Shown: one piece after another, positions 14,922 to 23,811 of the stretch | Layout of the letters: the number at the start of each line of letters is the position of its first letter | Numbering within the stretch: position 1 is the stretch's first letter | Assembly (NCBI RefSeq): GCF_900089955.1 | Contig: NZ_FLQX01000107.1 | Location: 43,143-107,142 of the forward strand | DNA: 64,000 nucleotides | DNA from: Candidatus Accumulibacter aalborgensis | GTDB taxonomy: Bacteria > Pseudomonadota > Gammaproteobacteria > Burkholderiales > Rhodocyclaceae | Reading direction: 5' to 3' | Notes under the pieces: generated by a model | What the model was told of the DNA's origin: nothing | The model's input: only the letters and a program-made list of their open reading frames with translations | Database searches by the model: none | Translations under genes and position numbers: made by a program

Positions 14922-15545
14922 CTAGCTGGGCCAGGTGCGTCGTTTGAAGCTGTCTACGGACTTGCCGAGTGCCTTGCAGGGGGAGGTCTGGATTCGTCGC
15001 ATGAGTTCCAGCGGCACCGCGGGCAGGCCGAAGTCATTCTGGAGCTTTTGCTCCATGCGCAACCAGAGCAGGGCGGTCACTTCGGCATCGGCCAGTGCGC
15101 GGTGGTATTGGCCGGCAGTCGGGATACCGGCGTGCCGGACCAGAGTTTCCAGCCGGTGATTCGGCGCTTCCGGATAGACCCGGCGGGCCACTTTCATCGA
15201 ACAGAGCAGCTCGGTGGGACATGGTTTGCCGATGCGGTCGAGTTCGGCGCCCAGGAAGCCATGATCGAAAGAAGCGTTGTGCGCGACAAGGGGGCGGCCG
15301 GCGATGAAGACGATCAACTGGTGCATCACCACCTCGGCTTTCGGCGCCTGGCGGATCATCGCGTTGGTGATGCCGGTCAGTTGCTGGATGAAGGGCGGAA
15401 TGGTGCGACCGCCGTTCATCAGGCTCTGGAAGCGGTCGATGATTCCCGTCTCGTCGATGACCACCGCCGCGACCTCGGTGGCCCGGTCGCCGAACCGCGG
15501 TGACAGTCCGGTGGTTTCAAAGTCGATGATCACCCGCTCATGCAT
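14922..15545 (-). CDS. DnaQ-like 3'-5' exonuclease (DEDDh)
   Basis: 207 residues. Exo I motif IIDFETTGL (Asp8, Glu10), Exo [12 protein letters not shown] and Exo [13 protein letters not shown] give a complete DEDDh set. It resembles the polymerase III epsilon subunit but is short and lacks an obvious polymerase-binding tail, so it may be a stand-alone proofreading or RNA-trimming nuclease. The start at 15545 is set by GGGAGG six bases upstream; the longer frame to 15626 lacks a site. Confidence 0.88.
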   Translation of the reverse strand: MHERVIIDFETTGLSPRFGDRATEVAAVVIDETGIIDRFQSLMNGGRTIPPFIQQLTGITNAMIRQAPKAEVVMHQLIVFIAGRPLVAHNASFDHGFLGAELDRIGKPCPTELLCSMKVARRVYPEAPNHRLETLVRHAGIPTAGQYHRALADAEVTALLWLRMEQKLQNDFGLPAVPLELMRRIQTSPCKALGKSVDSFKRRTWPS

Positions 15546-15629
15546 ACTGCCTCCCGTTCCTTCCACAAGTCTACACCTGCTGAAGGAGAGCTGAGGGAAA
15601 GTCCGCGATCGAAAACGATCCCTCATTGC

Positions 15630-15678
15630 TTGCCGCGCGCTGCTTGCGGGAGAAGCACATGCAAGCAGCGCGCGGCAA
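15630..15678. repeat. Perfect 18-bp inverted repeat, 13-base loop
   Basis: Arms at 15630-15647 and 15661-15678 are exact reverse complements (TTGCCGCGCGCTGCTTGC). There is no T-run. It lies between divergent genes, so it is not needed as a terminator for either; a REP-like element or an operator is possible. Confidence 0.8.
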
Positions 15679-15815
15679 CCCCACGAGTGTCGATCGCGTG
15701 GTGCCTGACAATCTTCCCGACTCTGCAGTGGCTCCCGGGGCCAAGTGCGAGATTGACGCTACCTGGTGGGGACTCTTATACTCCCTTACGAGGAACCGAT
15801 TCCGAGACGCTTACC

Positions 15816-16397
15816 ATGACTCAAGCGATACCCAGCCTAAGCGACGACCGGGTCGTCGCGGCGACGCGCCACTGGCTCGAACGCGCCGTGATCGGCCTCA
15901 ACCTCTGCCCCTTTGCCAAAGGCGTTCAGGCGAAGGGGCAGATACGCTACGTCGTCAGCGACGCGCGCAATGACGATGCCTTGCTGGTCGACCTCGAACG
16001 CGAGCTGCAGGGGCTCGTGGCGGCTGCGCCGGAAGAAGTCGATACGACGCTGCTGATCCACCCCTGGGTACTGACTTCGTTCGCTGACTTCACGCACTTT
16101 CTCGATCTCGTCGACGTGGTGCTGGGAATGCAGCGCTTGCACGGCGTGCTGCAGGTCGCCAGTTTCCACCCGGACTACGTCTTTGCCGATACTGAACCCG
16201 ATGACATCACCAACTGCAGCAACCGCTCGCCTTTTCCGACCCTGCATTTGCTGCGCGAAGCCAGCCTCGACCGGGCGGTGGCCGCTTTTCCCGACGCCGC
16301 GGCAATCTACGAGCGCAACATGCAGACGCTCAGGGATCTCGGCCGCGAGGGGTGGCTGGACCTGGATGTAGGCGCGCCGCCTGGCGAGAACGGGTAG
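15816..16397 (+). CDS. DUF1415 family protein
   Basis: 193 residues. Conserved blocks of the family are visible: WLERAVIGLNLCPFAKGV near residue 18-35, TLLIHP near 78, and FHPDYVFADTEPDDITNCSNRSPFP (in part) near 115-140. The biochemical role of the family is not known. I chose ATG 15816 (MTQAIPS) because the family begins near this point; the upstream frame is not conserved-looking. ArfB follows after 3 bp. Confidence 0.85.
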   Translation: MTQAIPSLSDDRVVAATRHWLERAVIGLNLCPFAKGVQAKGQIRYVVSDARNDDALLVDLERELQGLVAAAPEEVDTTLLIHPWVLTSFADFTHFLDLVDVVLGMQRLHGVLQVASFHPDYVFADTEPDDITNCSNRSPFPTLHLLREASLDRAVAAFPDAAAIYERNMQTLRDLGREGWLDLDVGAPPGENG

Positions 16398-16400
16398 CCG

Positions 16401-16823
16401 ATGATTTCTGCCGTGTCGCCAGCGATCGGGCTGCGTGAGGAAGAAATCGAGTTCATCGCCATTCGCGCGCAGGGCGCCGGTGGGCAGAACGTCAACAAGG
16501 TGTCGAACGCGATTCATCTGCGCTTCGACATCGGCGCCTCGTCGCTGCCCGATGTAATCAAGGAACGTTTGCTGACCCTGCACGATCAACGGATCAGCGC
16601 TGACGGTGTGGTGATCATCAAGGCGCAGGCCCACCGCAGCCTCGAGCGCAATCGCGTCGATGCGCTCACGCGCTTGCGCGAAATGATCGCCAGGGCGGCG
16701 TTCACGCCGGCACCTCGTCGGCCGACGCGGCCAACCCGCGGTTCGCAAGTCAGGCGTGTCGAGGGCAAGGTCAAGCGTGGCGTCGTGAAACTGCTGCGCG
16801 CCAAGGTGAGCAGCGAACAATGA
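16401..16823 (+). CDS. arfB: Alternative ribosome-rescue factor ArfB (peptidyl-tRNA hydrolase)
   Basis: 140 residues. The catalytic GGQ motif is at 27-29 (AQGAGGQNVNK), as in class I release factors, but there is no stop-codon recognition domain. The basic C-terminal tail (RRPTRPTRG, KVKRGVVKLLRAK) is the part that enters the empty mRNA channel of stalled ribosomes. Length is the family norm. Confidence 0.93.
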   Translation: MISAVSPAIGLREEEIEFIAIRAQGAGGQNVNKVSNAIHLRFDIGASSLPDVIKERLLTLHDQRISADGVVIIKAQAHRSLERNRVDALTRLREMIARAAFTPAPRRPTRPTRGSQVRRVEGKVKRGVVKLLRAKVSSEQ

Positions 16824-16878
16824 ACAAGGAGGGTTTGTCGATGCGTAGCGACTGCCGTGCACCGGCGGAGGCGTCGTG

Positions 16879-17418
16879 ATGGCGCCCGCTGATGTGCTCG
16901 GGTTCTGGTTCGGAGAGGTGACACCGGCGCAGTGGTGGGCGAAATCGGATGCCTTCGACCGCCTGGTGGAAGCACGGTTCGGTGCCCTGCATGCTGCAGC
17001 CATGCGTTGCGAGTTGTACGCGTGGCGCGACTGCGGCGAAGGACGACTGGCTGAGATCATTGTCCTCGACCAGTTTTCACGCAACATTCATCGCCATCGT
17101 CCCGAGGCGTTCGCGGCCGACGGCATGGCCCTGGTACTGGCTCAGGAAGCCGTCGCTGCCGGAGTGGACCACACGTTGGAGCCACCGCGTCGCGCTTTTC
17201 TGTACCTGCCCTATATGCACAGTGAATCGGCAGCAATACACTCCATTGCGGTCAGGCTTTTCGCTCTGCCGGGCATGGCCGACAACCTCGCCTTCGAACG
17301 GCAACACCAGTCGATCATCGAGCGTTTCGGGCGTTATCCGCACCGCAACGTCGTTCTTGGTCGCGCCTCAACGCCGGCAGAGCTCGAATTCCTGCGGACG
17401 CCGGGGTCGGCCTTCTAG
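16879..17418 (+). CDS. DUF924 family protein
   Basis: 179 residues. Family motifs: VLGFWFGE near residue 6, WWAKSDAFD, IVLDQFSRNIHR near 60-71, FLYLPYMHSE near 108 and FGRYPHRN near 150. These TPR-like helical proteins have no established function. GGAGG ends eight bases before ATG 16879; a GTG codon just upstream at 16876 could also serve. Confidence 0.88.
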   Translation: MAPADVLGFWFGEVTPAQWWAKSDAFDRLVEARFGALHAAAMRCELYAWRDCGEGRLAEIIVLDQFSRNIHRHRPEAFAADGMALVLAQEAVAAGVDHTLEPPRRAFLYLPYMHSESAAIHSIAVRLFALPGMADNLAFERQHQSIIERFGRYPHRNVVLGRASTPAELEFLRTPGSAF

Positions 17419-17439
17419 GCGCAGACAAGGGAGAAAAAG

Positions 17440-17853
17440 ATGGCCTTTCAGCAGAGTTTCGAGGTTAACACCCGCGGTCGCGGGACCATCGAGATCACCC
17501 ATAACGTGGCCCGGATCGTCAGCGCTTCGGGAATCCAGGTCGGGCTGGCCCACGTTTTCGTCCAGCACACCAGTTGTTCGGTCGTGCTGACCGAAAACGC
17601 CGACCCTTCGGTGCGCCGTGATCTCGAAACGCTGGCCGCCAGATGGGCGCCCGATGGCGACGCCGCCTACCGGCACGACAATGAGGGCGATGACGACATG
17701 GCGGCGCACGGACGGAACATTCTGGCCGGTGCTTCGGTGACCATTCCTGTCGGCGGCAGCGACATGCTGCTCGGTACCTGGCAGGGAATCTATCTCTGGG
17801 AGCACCGAACGTTGTCCCAGCGGCGCCGGGTCGTCGTCACGGTCATTGGCTGA
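17440..17853 (+). CDS. YjbQ/UPF0047 family protein
   Basis: 137 residues. The HTSCSVVLTENADPSVRRDL block near 43-62 and the ending GTWQGIYLWEHR near 111-122 define the family, which has been linked to thiamine phosphate synthase activity. GGGAGA lies eight bases before the ATG. It follows the DUF924 gene by 21 bp. Confidence 0.9.
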   Translation: MAFQQSFEVNTRGRGTIEITHNVARIVSASGIQVGLAHVFVQHTSCSVVLTENADPSVRRDLETLAARWAPDGDAAYRHDNEGDDDMAAHGRNILAGASVTIPVGGSDMLLGTWQGIYLWEHRTLSQRRRVVVTVIG

Positions 17854-17925
17854 AGGGTCGTTAGTTGCGTTCATGCTTGCTAGACTCGGCTGCTTGACCG
17901 TCTGGCGACTACAAAAGGAAAGTCA

Positions 17926-18810
17926 ATGAAAATAGGATTTATCGGTCTGGGGATCATGGGGCGCCCGATGGCGCTGAACTTGCTGCAGGGTGGTCACCAG
18001 GTCACCGTCTGGGCACGCCGGGAGGAATCGATGCAGCCCTTGCTCGCCGCTGGCGCGAGCGGCGCTGCCAGTCCCGCCGCAGTCGCCGAGGCGGTGGAGG
18101 TGGTAGTCTCGATGGTCGCCGATGCACCCGACGTCGAACAGGTGATGCTTGGCGAGCTGGGCGTCGCGACGGCTGCCAGGGAAGGGCTGGTCGCTGTCGA
18201 TATGAGCACCATTCGGCCGGCAGCGGCGCGTGACCTTGCCGCGCGCCTGCTGGCCAAGGGGATCGACTTCCTCGATGCGCCGGTTTCCGGCGGTGAGGTC
18301 GGGGCGATCGCCGGTACGCTATCGATCATGGTCGGCGGTACGGCTGCTGCGTTCGCGACTGCGCGACCGGCTTTCGCCTGCATGGGCAAGAACATCGTTC
18401 ATGTCGGCGATTCCGGCGCCGGGCAGGTGGCCAAGGCGGCCAACCAGATCGTCACCGGGGTCGGTGTGCTGACCGTCGCCGAAGCGCTGAATTTTGCCGC
18501 CAGGAGCGGCGTCGATCCGGCTCGCGTCCGCGAGGCGCTGCTCGGTGGTTTCGCCTATTCCAAGATTCTCGAGAATCACGGCCAGCGGATGCTCGACCGC
18601 AACTTCAAGCCGGGCTTCAAGTCCTGGATGCATCAGAAGGACATGAACATCGTCATGCAGAGCGCGCACGAACTGGGCCTGTGCCTGCCGGTATCGGCGG
18701 CGACGGCGCAGATGTACAACGCGATGGTCGGGTCGGGGCTAGGCGAGGAGGACTCGATCGCCATTCTCAAGCTGCTCGAACGGCTGTCGGGTGCCGAGTC
18801 GGAGTCATGA
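17926..18810 (+). CDS. NAD(P)-dependent beta-hydroxyacid dehydrogenase, copy 1
   Basis: 294 residues of the tartronate semialdehyde reductase/3-hydroxyisobutyrate dehydrogenase family. N-terminal Rossmann motif GFIGLGIMGRPMALNLL at 4-20, substrate motif DAPVSGGEVGA at 117-127, catalytic Lys170 (GQVAKAANQ). AAGGAAAG gives a good ribosome site. The next gene is a paralogue overlapping by four bases. The exact substrate cannot be assigned. Confidence 0.9.
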   Translation: MKIGFIGLGIMGRPMALNLLQGGHQVTVWARREESMQPLLAAGASGAASPAAVAEAVEVVVSMVADAPDVEQVMLGELGVATAAREGLVAVDMSTIRPAAARDLAARLLAKGIDFLDAPVSGGEVGAIAGTLSIMVGGTAAAFATARPAFACMGKNIVHVGDSGAGQVAKAANQIVTGVGVLTVAEALNFAARSGVDPARVREALLGGFAYSKILENHGQRMLDRNFKPGFKSWMHQKDMNIVMQSAHELGLCLPVSAATAQMYNAMVGSGLGEEDSIAILKLLERLSGAESES

Positions 18811-19685
18811 TGCGCGTCGGTTTCATCGGCCTGGGAATGATGGGCCGGCCGATGGCGCTGCACCTGCTGCGCAGCGGCAATCAGTTGGCCGTCTGGGCAC
18901 GCCGACCCGAGGCCAGCGGGCCGCTGCTCGCGGCTGGCGCGGTGCGTTGCGCCACGGCGGCCGATGTCGCGCGGCGTTCCGAAGTGGTGTTCACGATGGT
19001 CACCGGCGGTGCTGACGTCGAACACGTGGCGCTGGCGGCCGACGGCCTGGTCGAAGGTTTTGCCGCCGGTTCGATTCTGGTCGACATGAGCACCATTGCC
19101 CCGGAAAAGGCGCGGTCGCTCGCCCGGCGCCTGTCCGCTCGGGGCATCGAGATGCTCGATGCCCCGGTTTCCGGCGGTGAGCAGGGGGCGATCGCCGCGA
19201 CGCTGGCGATCATGGTCGGCGGCCCGGCGGCGGTGCTCGAGCGCGTGCGGCCGCTGTTCGAGGTTCTCGGCAAGACGATCGTCCATGTCGGCGACCACGG
19301 CGCGGGGCAGGTGGCAAAGGCGTGCAATCAGATGGTCATGGTCGGCGCGATCCAGGCCGTCGCCGAGGCGCTGCACTTTGGCCGCGCCGCCGGGGCCGAT
19401 CCGGCCAGGGTGCGCCAGGCGCTCGCCGGCGGTTCGGCCGGTAGCCGGGCGCTGGAAGTGATGGGCGCGAGAATGGTCGAGCGAAACTTTGCCGCTGGCG
19501 TCGAAGCGCGTCTGCACGACAAGGATTACGCCGTCGTTCTCGCCGAAGCCCATCGCCTCGGCGTTCCGCTGCCGGTCTCAGCAGCGGTCTGCCAACAGCT
19601 CAACGCGCTGATGGCGAAGGGCTGGGGACACTTGGACACGGCAGTGCTGTTGCGTATTCTGGAATCGGTCGGGAGCGGCCGATAA
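18807..19685 (+). CDS. NAD(P)-dependent beta-hydroxyacid dehydrogenase, copy 2
   Basis: 292 residues, with the same architecture as the gene before it: GFIGLGMMGRPMALHLL, DAPVSGGEQGA and GQVAKACNQ are all conserved, including the catalytic Lys. The ATG at 18807 overlaps the stop of copy 1, with a second ATG three bases on. Copies differ most in the C-terminal helical domain, which sets substrate choice, so they may act on different hydroxyacids or pair as heterodimers (inference). Confidence 0.9.
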   Translation: MMRVGFIGLGMMGRPMALHLLRSGNQLAVWARRPEASGPLLAAGAVRCATAADVARRSEVVFTMVTGGADVEHVALAADGLVEGFAAGSILVDMSTIAPEKARSLARRLSARGIEMLDAPVSGGEQGAIAATLAIMVGGPAAVLERVRPLFEVLGKTIVHVGDHGAGQVAKACNQMVMVGAIQAVAEALHFGRAAGADPARVRQALAGGSAGSRALEVMGARMVERNFAAGVEARLHDKDYAVVLAEAHRLGVPLPVSAAVCQQLNALMAKGWGHLDTAVLLRILESVGSGR

Positions 19686-20176
19686 AAACGCTGGCCATCG
19701 TTCTTGCCGTCTTGCTGAGCGCTTGCGCGGGCCTCAGCGGCCTGGCACAGAAGCCCGAAGTCAGCGTGGCCGGCTTGAAGCTGCTTCAGCTCGGGTTTTT
19801 CGAACAACGCTTCGCGCTGCAGTTGCGGATCAAGAATCCCAATGACGTCGAGTTGCCGATCAGCGGTCTGAGCTTCGCCATCGAACTCAACGGACAGCCG
19901 TTCCTCACCGGATTGTCGGACAAGGCCGTGACTGTGCCACGTTTTGGTGAAGCGGTGCTCGAGGTGACGGCCAGCGCTTCTCTGGGTAACGCGCTGAAAC
20001 AGCTTCGCGAGTTGCGGAACGCTGACCGTGATCGCGTCGACTACCGGATTGTCGGTTGTGTCAGCCTCGTCGGCGTCGGCAGCATGCCCTTCGAACGGCG
20101 CGGCGATTTGCCGATACCGGCGATCGACCTGGCGCCCAGAAAGGCATTGCCACCGCCGGGATCGGAACGAACCTGA
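19682..20176 (+). CDS. LEA14-type lipoprotein, probable AUA start
   Basis: 164 residues. A lipoprotein signal (KTLAIVLAVLLSAC) leads to a LEA type 2/water-stress domain (FFEQRFALQLRIKNPNDVELPI near 39-60). No ATG, GTG or TTG fits the signal peptide: the only codon at the right place is ATA at 19682, with GGGAG six bases upstream. The codon overlaps the previous stop (ATAA). TTG at 19712 would cut the signal in two. The protein presumably sits in the cell envelope. Confidence 0.75.
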   Translation: MKTLAIVLAVLLSACAGLSGLAQKPEVSVAGLKLLQLGFFEQRFALQLRIKNPNDVELPISGLSFAIELNGQPFLTGLSDKAVTVPRFGEAVLEVTASASLGNALKQLRELRNADRDRVDYRIVGCVSLVGVGSMPFERRGDLPIPAIDLAPRKALPPPGSERT

Positions 20177-20201
20177 CGCGGCTTTCCGGCGCTGCCGGCA
20201 C

Positions 20202-20420
20202 CTATCTGACGGGAATGATCAGCTTGTCCCACCCTGAGGCATCATCTTCCCTGCTGTCGCCCTGGCCACGCCGAAGCGTGGCCAGGCGAGCTTCGACGGC
20301 AGCGATCGATTCCTCGGTGAGCTGGAGACTGCGGCGGTCAGCGCCGCAGCGGCGTTCAGGCAGTCCAGCAGGTCGCCCAAGTTGATTCTGGCGGCGGTCT
20401 GGTCCTCTTTGCGGACGCAT
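20202..20420 (-). CDS. Possible small protein of unknown function
   Basis: 72 residues, Arg-rich at the start and with a helical middle (LTEESIAAVEARLATLRRG). The support is a strong AAGGAG seven bases before ATG 20420. Against it: an 11-bp perfect hairpin (20261-20286) lies within the frame, no family is recognised, and an alternative frame in the first half reads INLGDLLDCLNAAAALTAA, so it may be a frameshifted relic. Confidence 0.35.
   Translation of the reverse strand: MRPQRGPDRRQNQLGRPAGLPERRCGADRRSLQLTEESIAAVEARLATLRRGQGDSREDDASGWDKLIIPVR
20261..20286. repeat. 11-bp perfect hairpin with CGAA loop
   Basis: CCTGGCCACGC and GCGTGGCCAGG flank a CGAA tetraloop. It lies about 85 bp downstream of the LEA lipoprotein gene. 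No T-run follows. It may stabilise mRNA ends or be a chance feature of GC-rich DNA. Confidence 0.5.
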
Positions 20421-20649
20421 CACTTACTCCTTGAAATCACTCGATCGACGACACGGCAACTGGCGCCGAAACGCCTGTCCAGCGTGCGCATCATGCCAAC
20501 CGACCGGCGGTGCAGCGGTGGCTGACTTCTCACGGCTATGGCACCCGTATCACCGCGTCAGACCGACCTGGATTCTGTAAATTATCAGCGATACGGCGCA
20601 GGACGGCCAATGGATCACACTTATGGCGCAGACATCGACAGCGATACTA
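20421..20649. other. Gap upstream of the small minus-strand ORF
   Basis: About 230 bases between the small ORF and the end of the Hsp70 gene. I see no gene or clear site. Confidence 0.5.
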
Positions 20650-23487
20650 TCAGCCAATTCTATCTGCCGGAACCAGTCGCAAGCCTGCCGGCAAGGACTC
20701 GCCGAAAGCGCGGCGTTGGTCGGCTTTGTCGAGTTCGACGACGGTCGTCACCTGCTCGATCCAGGTGGCGCTGGCGTTGCTCGCAGTCAGGCGCGCCAGT
20801 ACGCTTCGCCGTTTGGCGTCGGGCAGGTCGCGCGAGCGGTCGCCGGTCAGGCGAGCGATCTGCGTGGCAGCGAACGCGGCTGGCTCGACTTTCTTCCAGT
20901 CGACGGCCAGCAGGGCTTCCAGCCAGCGGCAGGCGACTTCGGGCGGAACGACCTGGTGGGCGCTGCCGTAGAGCGACTGCCGCGCGCCGATGCGGCCGAG
21001 TGCCCACCAGCCGAGCGTCTTCTCCGAGGCTTTGCGCAGTCTGCCGAGCAGCCAGTCGCCGACTTCGACCTTGCGCTCGACGGATAAGCGTTCAAGCGAC
21101 GCTACGAGGCGCAGCATATCGTCGTGACTGCCGGCCATCGCCGCCGCCAGGCGGCTGCGGGTCTTTGCCGCTTCGCTCTGCAGGGCGGGAAGGAGTTCGG
21201 CCAGGAGCTCGTCCTGGGTAGCGGCGGGCAAGCCGCCAGCGGCGCGGCGCCACAGCGTCCACCATTCCGACCAGTTCTGGCTCTCGCCGACGTACTCTAC
21301 TCCGTGCCCGAGCAGCAGGCAAAGCTGCTCTATCCGCCACTCGTCGAGCGCGTAGCCGAGCCCCGGGCGCAGGCAGTAGCCGGCGAGATTGAACCACAGC
21401 CGTTCATGTTCCGGCGAGCGGCGGCGGCGCCTTGCGCGCTGCATCAGTGCGTCGAACAGCGCGCGCAGCAGCGGCATGTCCCAGTCTTCACGCTTGCCGA
21501 GCAGATGCTCGAGCTGACCGCGCAGGTGCCGAACTTCCCTGCGCATCTGCGCATTGTCCAGTGCTGGCGAGCGCGCTCCGAAAATGTGCTCGATGCAGCG
21601 CACGGCGTCGGCAAAGCGTGGTGGCAAGACCGTCGACGAAACCGCCGAAGCCCCCCCTTCGCTCTCGTCGCCCTCGTCGCCACGCAACTGGAACTCGAGC
21701 AGCCAGCGACGGGCGGCATCGTCGACGCTGACGCAGTGCAGTTCGAGTGTGCCGACTTCGGTCATCGCACTGATCAGTTGCACGCGAACTTCGCGCTGGC
21801 TGCTGTCAGCGGGCGCCTGCACGACGGTGGCGATTGGCGGCAGACGGACGAATTCCTCGTCGGCCAGGTCGGCGATTTCGCCCGCCAGGTAAGGGGTGTC
21901 GGCGACCGACGAAGCGAGGTGAAAGCGCACCGGCTGGCCGAGGCGCAAGCTGAAGGTCTGCTCCGCCAAGCGGACCTCGTGCCCCTCCTCGGTGCCGCGC
22001 GGCAGAATGCAGATGCCTCGTCTGTGTTGCCCCGCCTCCTCGAGGACGAGAAAGTAGCTGCGCGCCGATCCGCCGCCTATTCGCCGCCCATGCCCCTGGC
22101 GGACCAGCGCGTAGGCGACGGCCCCGCGGGCCACGGCGACGTCCGGATTGTCGTTGTGCAGGACGCGCAGCGTTGCGCCTCGCCAGTCGCCAAGAGTGCT
22201 TCGCAGGCGCTCGGCAAGGGCCTCGGCGCGAAACACGCCGCCGTTGAGGAGCAGCGTATCGGGTATCGGCAGTGGCTGCTCGGCGTTGCCTTCGCTCGGC
22301 CCGCTCTGTTCGCCGCTTTCAACCGCGAGCGCCCGCCGCGACGCCTGCGCGTGCCGTCGGAGAAAGGCGGCGACGTGTCGGGTGATCGCCGGGTCGGCCG
22401 GGTAGGGCAGTCCGAACTCGACGATGGCAGCTCGTCGCTGCTGTATGGGCTCATCTGCTGCCACGCGCGGCAGGAAGCCATCGACGATGACCTGGCGAAC
22501 TTCATCGCGCCTCAGTTCGACCGTTCGCGCGCCGCCGATCAGCCGCGAGCCGCCGCCCAGCAGGGTCAACTGGAGGCTCTCCGGTGCGCCGACGGAAAGC
22601 AGTTGCTCCTTGGCCGCCCGGCAGCGTGCGGTGAGCTGCGAAAAGCGCGCCGCCGACAGTCGTCCCTCACTGCTTGGCAAACGTGATTCGATGAGATGGG
22701 CAAGAGCCAGATCCATATTGTCGCCACCGAGCATCAGGTGGTCACCGACGCCGATACGCGTCAGCTCGGGCTCGCCATCCTTCATGCTCACCCCGATCAG
22801 GGTCAGATCGGTGGTTCCACCGCCGACGTCACAGACCAGCAGGAGGCGCGTTGCGGCGAGTTCCTCGGTGAGGTCCTGTTGATGGCGAAAAAGCCAGTCG
22901 TAGAACGCCGCCTGAGGTTCTTCTAGCAAGCGCAGGTTCGCCAGCCCCGCCTGCCGCGCGGCGGCCAGCGTCAGCGCCCGGGCGCCCTCGTCGAAGGAGG
23001 CCGGAACGGTCAGGATCACCTGCTGCTTCTCCAGCGGCGCTTTCGGGAAGCGGTAGTGCCAGGCGGCGCGGACATGGGCGAGATAGCTCGCGCTGGCGCC
23101 GACCGGCGAGACCTTGGCGATTTCGTCGTCGGCACCCCAGGGCAGGATCGCTGCCGTACGGTCGACCGAGGCGTGTGACAACCAGCTCTTGGCGCTGGCC
23201 ACCAGCCGACCCGGAACCTGGCTGCCGAGGTCGAGCGCCAGGCGGCCGGTGAGCACCGGCTCGTCGCCGTCGGCCGCCGGCCACGGCAGTTGCAGATCGC
23301 CCGGGCTGATTTCCCCGCTCGCTGGATGGTAACGGACCGAAGGCAGCAAGGGCCGCGCGGCAACCTGCCCGGGTCCGACCAGTTGTTCGATCTCGAACAG
23401 CTCGACCTGCTGCTTGCCGGGCGCGGCGTAAGCGACCACCGTGTTGCTGGTGCCGAGATCGATCCCGACGATGTACTGTTTTTGCAC
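20650..23487 (-). CDS. Hsp70 family protein, long form
   Basis: 945 residues. The ATPase domain is recognisable by phosphate-1 GIDLGTSNTVVAY at 9-21 and phosphate-2 VCDVGGGTTDLTLI near 220, but the region between about 560 and 945 is a long helical C-terminal part (many Trp/Leu/Arg-rich helices) unlike the DnaK substrate lid. The length is far above DnaK (about 640). It matches a family of Hsp70-like proteins that travel with DUF2760. Client and cochaperone are unknown. Confidence 0.85.
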   Translation of the reverse strand: MQKQYIVGIDLGTSNTVVAYAAPGKQQVELFEIEQLVGPGQVAARPLLPSVRYHPASGEISPGDLQLPWPAADGDEPVLTGRLALDLGSQVPGRLVASAKSWLSHASVDRTAAILPWGADDEIAKVSPVGASASYLAHVRAAWHYRFPKAPLEKQQVILTVPASFDEGARALTLAAARQAGLANLRLLEEPQAAFYDWLFRHQQDLTEELAATRLLLVCDVGGGTTDLTLIGVSMKDGEPELTRIGVGDHLMLGGDNMDLALAHLIESRLPSSEGRLSAARFSQLTARCRAAKEQLLSVGAPESLQLTLLGGGSRLIGGARTVELRRDEVRQVIVDGFLPRVAADEPIQQRRAAIVEFGLPYPADPAITRHVAAFLRRHAQASRRALAVESGEQSGPSEGNAEQPLPIPDTLLLNGGVFRAEALAERLRSTLGDWRGATLRVLHNDNPDVAVARGAVAYALVRQGHGRRIGGGSARSYFLVLEEAGQHRRGICILPRGTEEGHEVRLAEQTFSLRLGQPVRFHLASSVADTPYLAGEIADLADEEFVRLPPIATVVQAPADSSQREVRVQLISAMTEVGTLELHCVSVDDAARRWLLEFQLRGDEGDESEGGASAVSSTVLPPRFADAVRCIEHIFGARSPALDNAQMRREVRHLRGQLEHLLGKREDWDMPLLRALFDALMQRARRRRRSPEHERLWFNLAGYCLRPGLGYALDEWRIEQLCLLLGHGVEYVGESQNWSEWWTLWRRAAGGLPAATQDELLAELLPALQSEAAKTRSRLAAAMAGSHDDMLRLVASLERLSVERKVEVGDWLLGRLRKASEKTLGWWALGRIGARQSLYGSAHQVVPPEVACRWLEALLAVDWKKVEPAAFAATQIARLTGDRSRDLPDAKRRSVLARLTASNASATWIEQVTTVVELDKADQRRAFGESLPAGLRLVPADRIG

Positions 23488-23577
23488 TATTCAGATGCCT
23501 TCAATAGGTTTGCCAGTGCTGCACGTACTTGTCGCGCAGCCCCCCTTGAACGGAGTATTAGGCGCTAGAATCCCGCC

Positions 23578-23811
23578 ATGGCACCGACGATCTTCCGCGA
23601 GGGCAGTTTTCGCTGCTTCTCGCGAGAGGAGCCAAGACTGCATGTGCATGTCAGCCATCCGGATGGCGAGGCCAAGTTCTGGTTGTCGCCAGAGTTGACG
23701 CTGGCCACTAGCACCGGGCTTTCGCCGCAGCAACTCAAGGAAGCGCAACGGCTGGTCGCCGTTCACTTGGAGGAAATCACCCATGCCTGGCACACCCATT
23801 TCCCAAATTGA
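23578..23811 (+). CDS. DUF4160 protein (toxin-antitoxin-like pair)
   Basis: 77 residues. The pattern PTIFREGSFRCFSREEPRLHVHV is characteristic of DUF4160, which is commonly paired with DUF2442 in what look like toxin-antitoxin modules. Overlaps the DUF2442 gene by 29 bases. The pair runs opposite to the flanking Hsp70 genes. Confidence 0.85.
   Translation: MAPTIFREGSFRCFSREEPRLHVHVSHPDGEAKFWLSPELTLATSTGLSPQQLKEAQRLVAVHLEEITHAWHTHFPN

Noticed and set aside
21124..22686. 520-codon plus-strand frame opposite the long Hsp70
   Set aside because: It is antisense shadow coding in GC-rich DNA; the minus-strand Hsp70 motifs are unambiguous.
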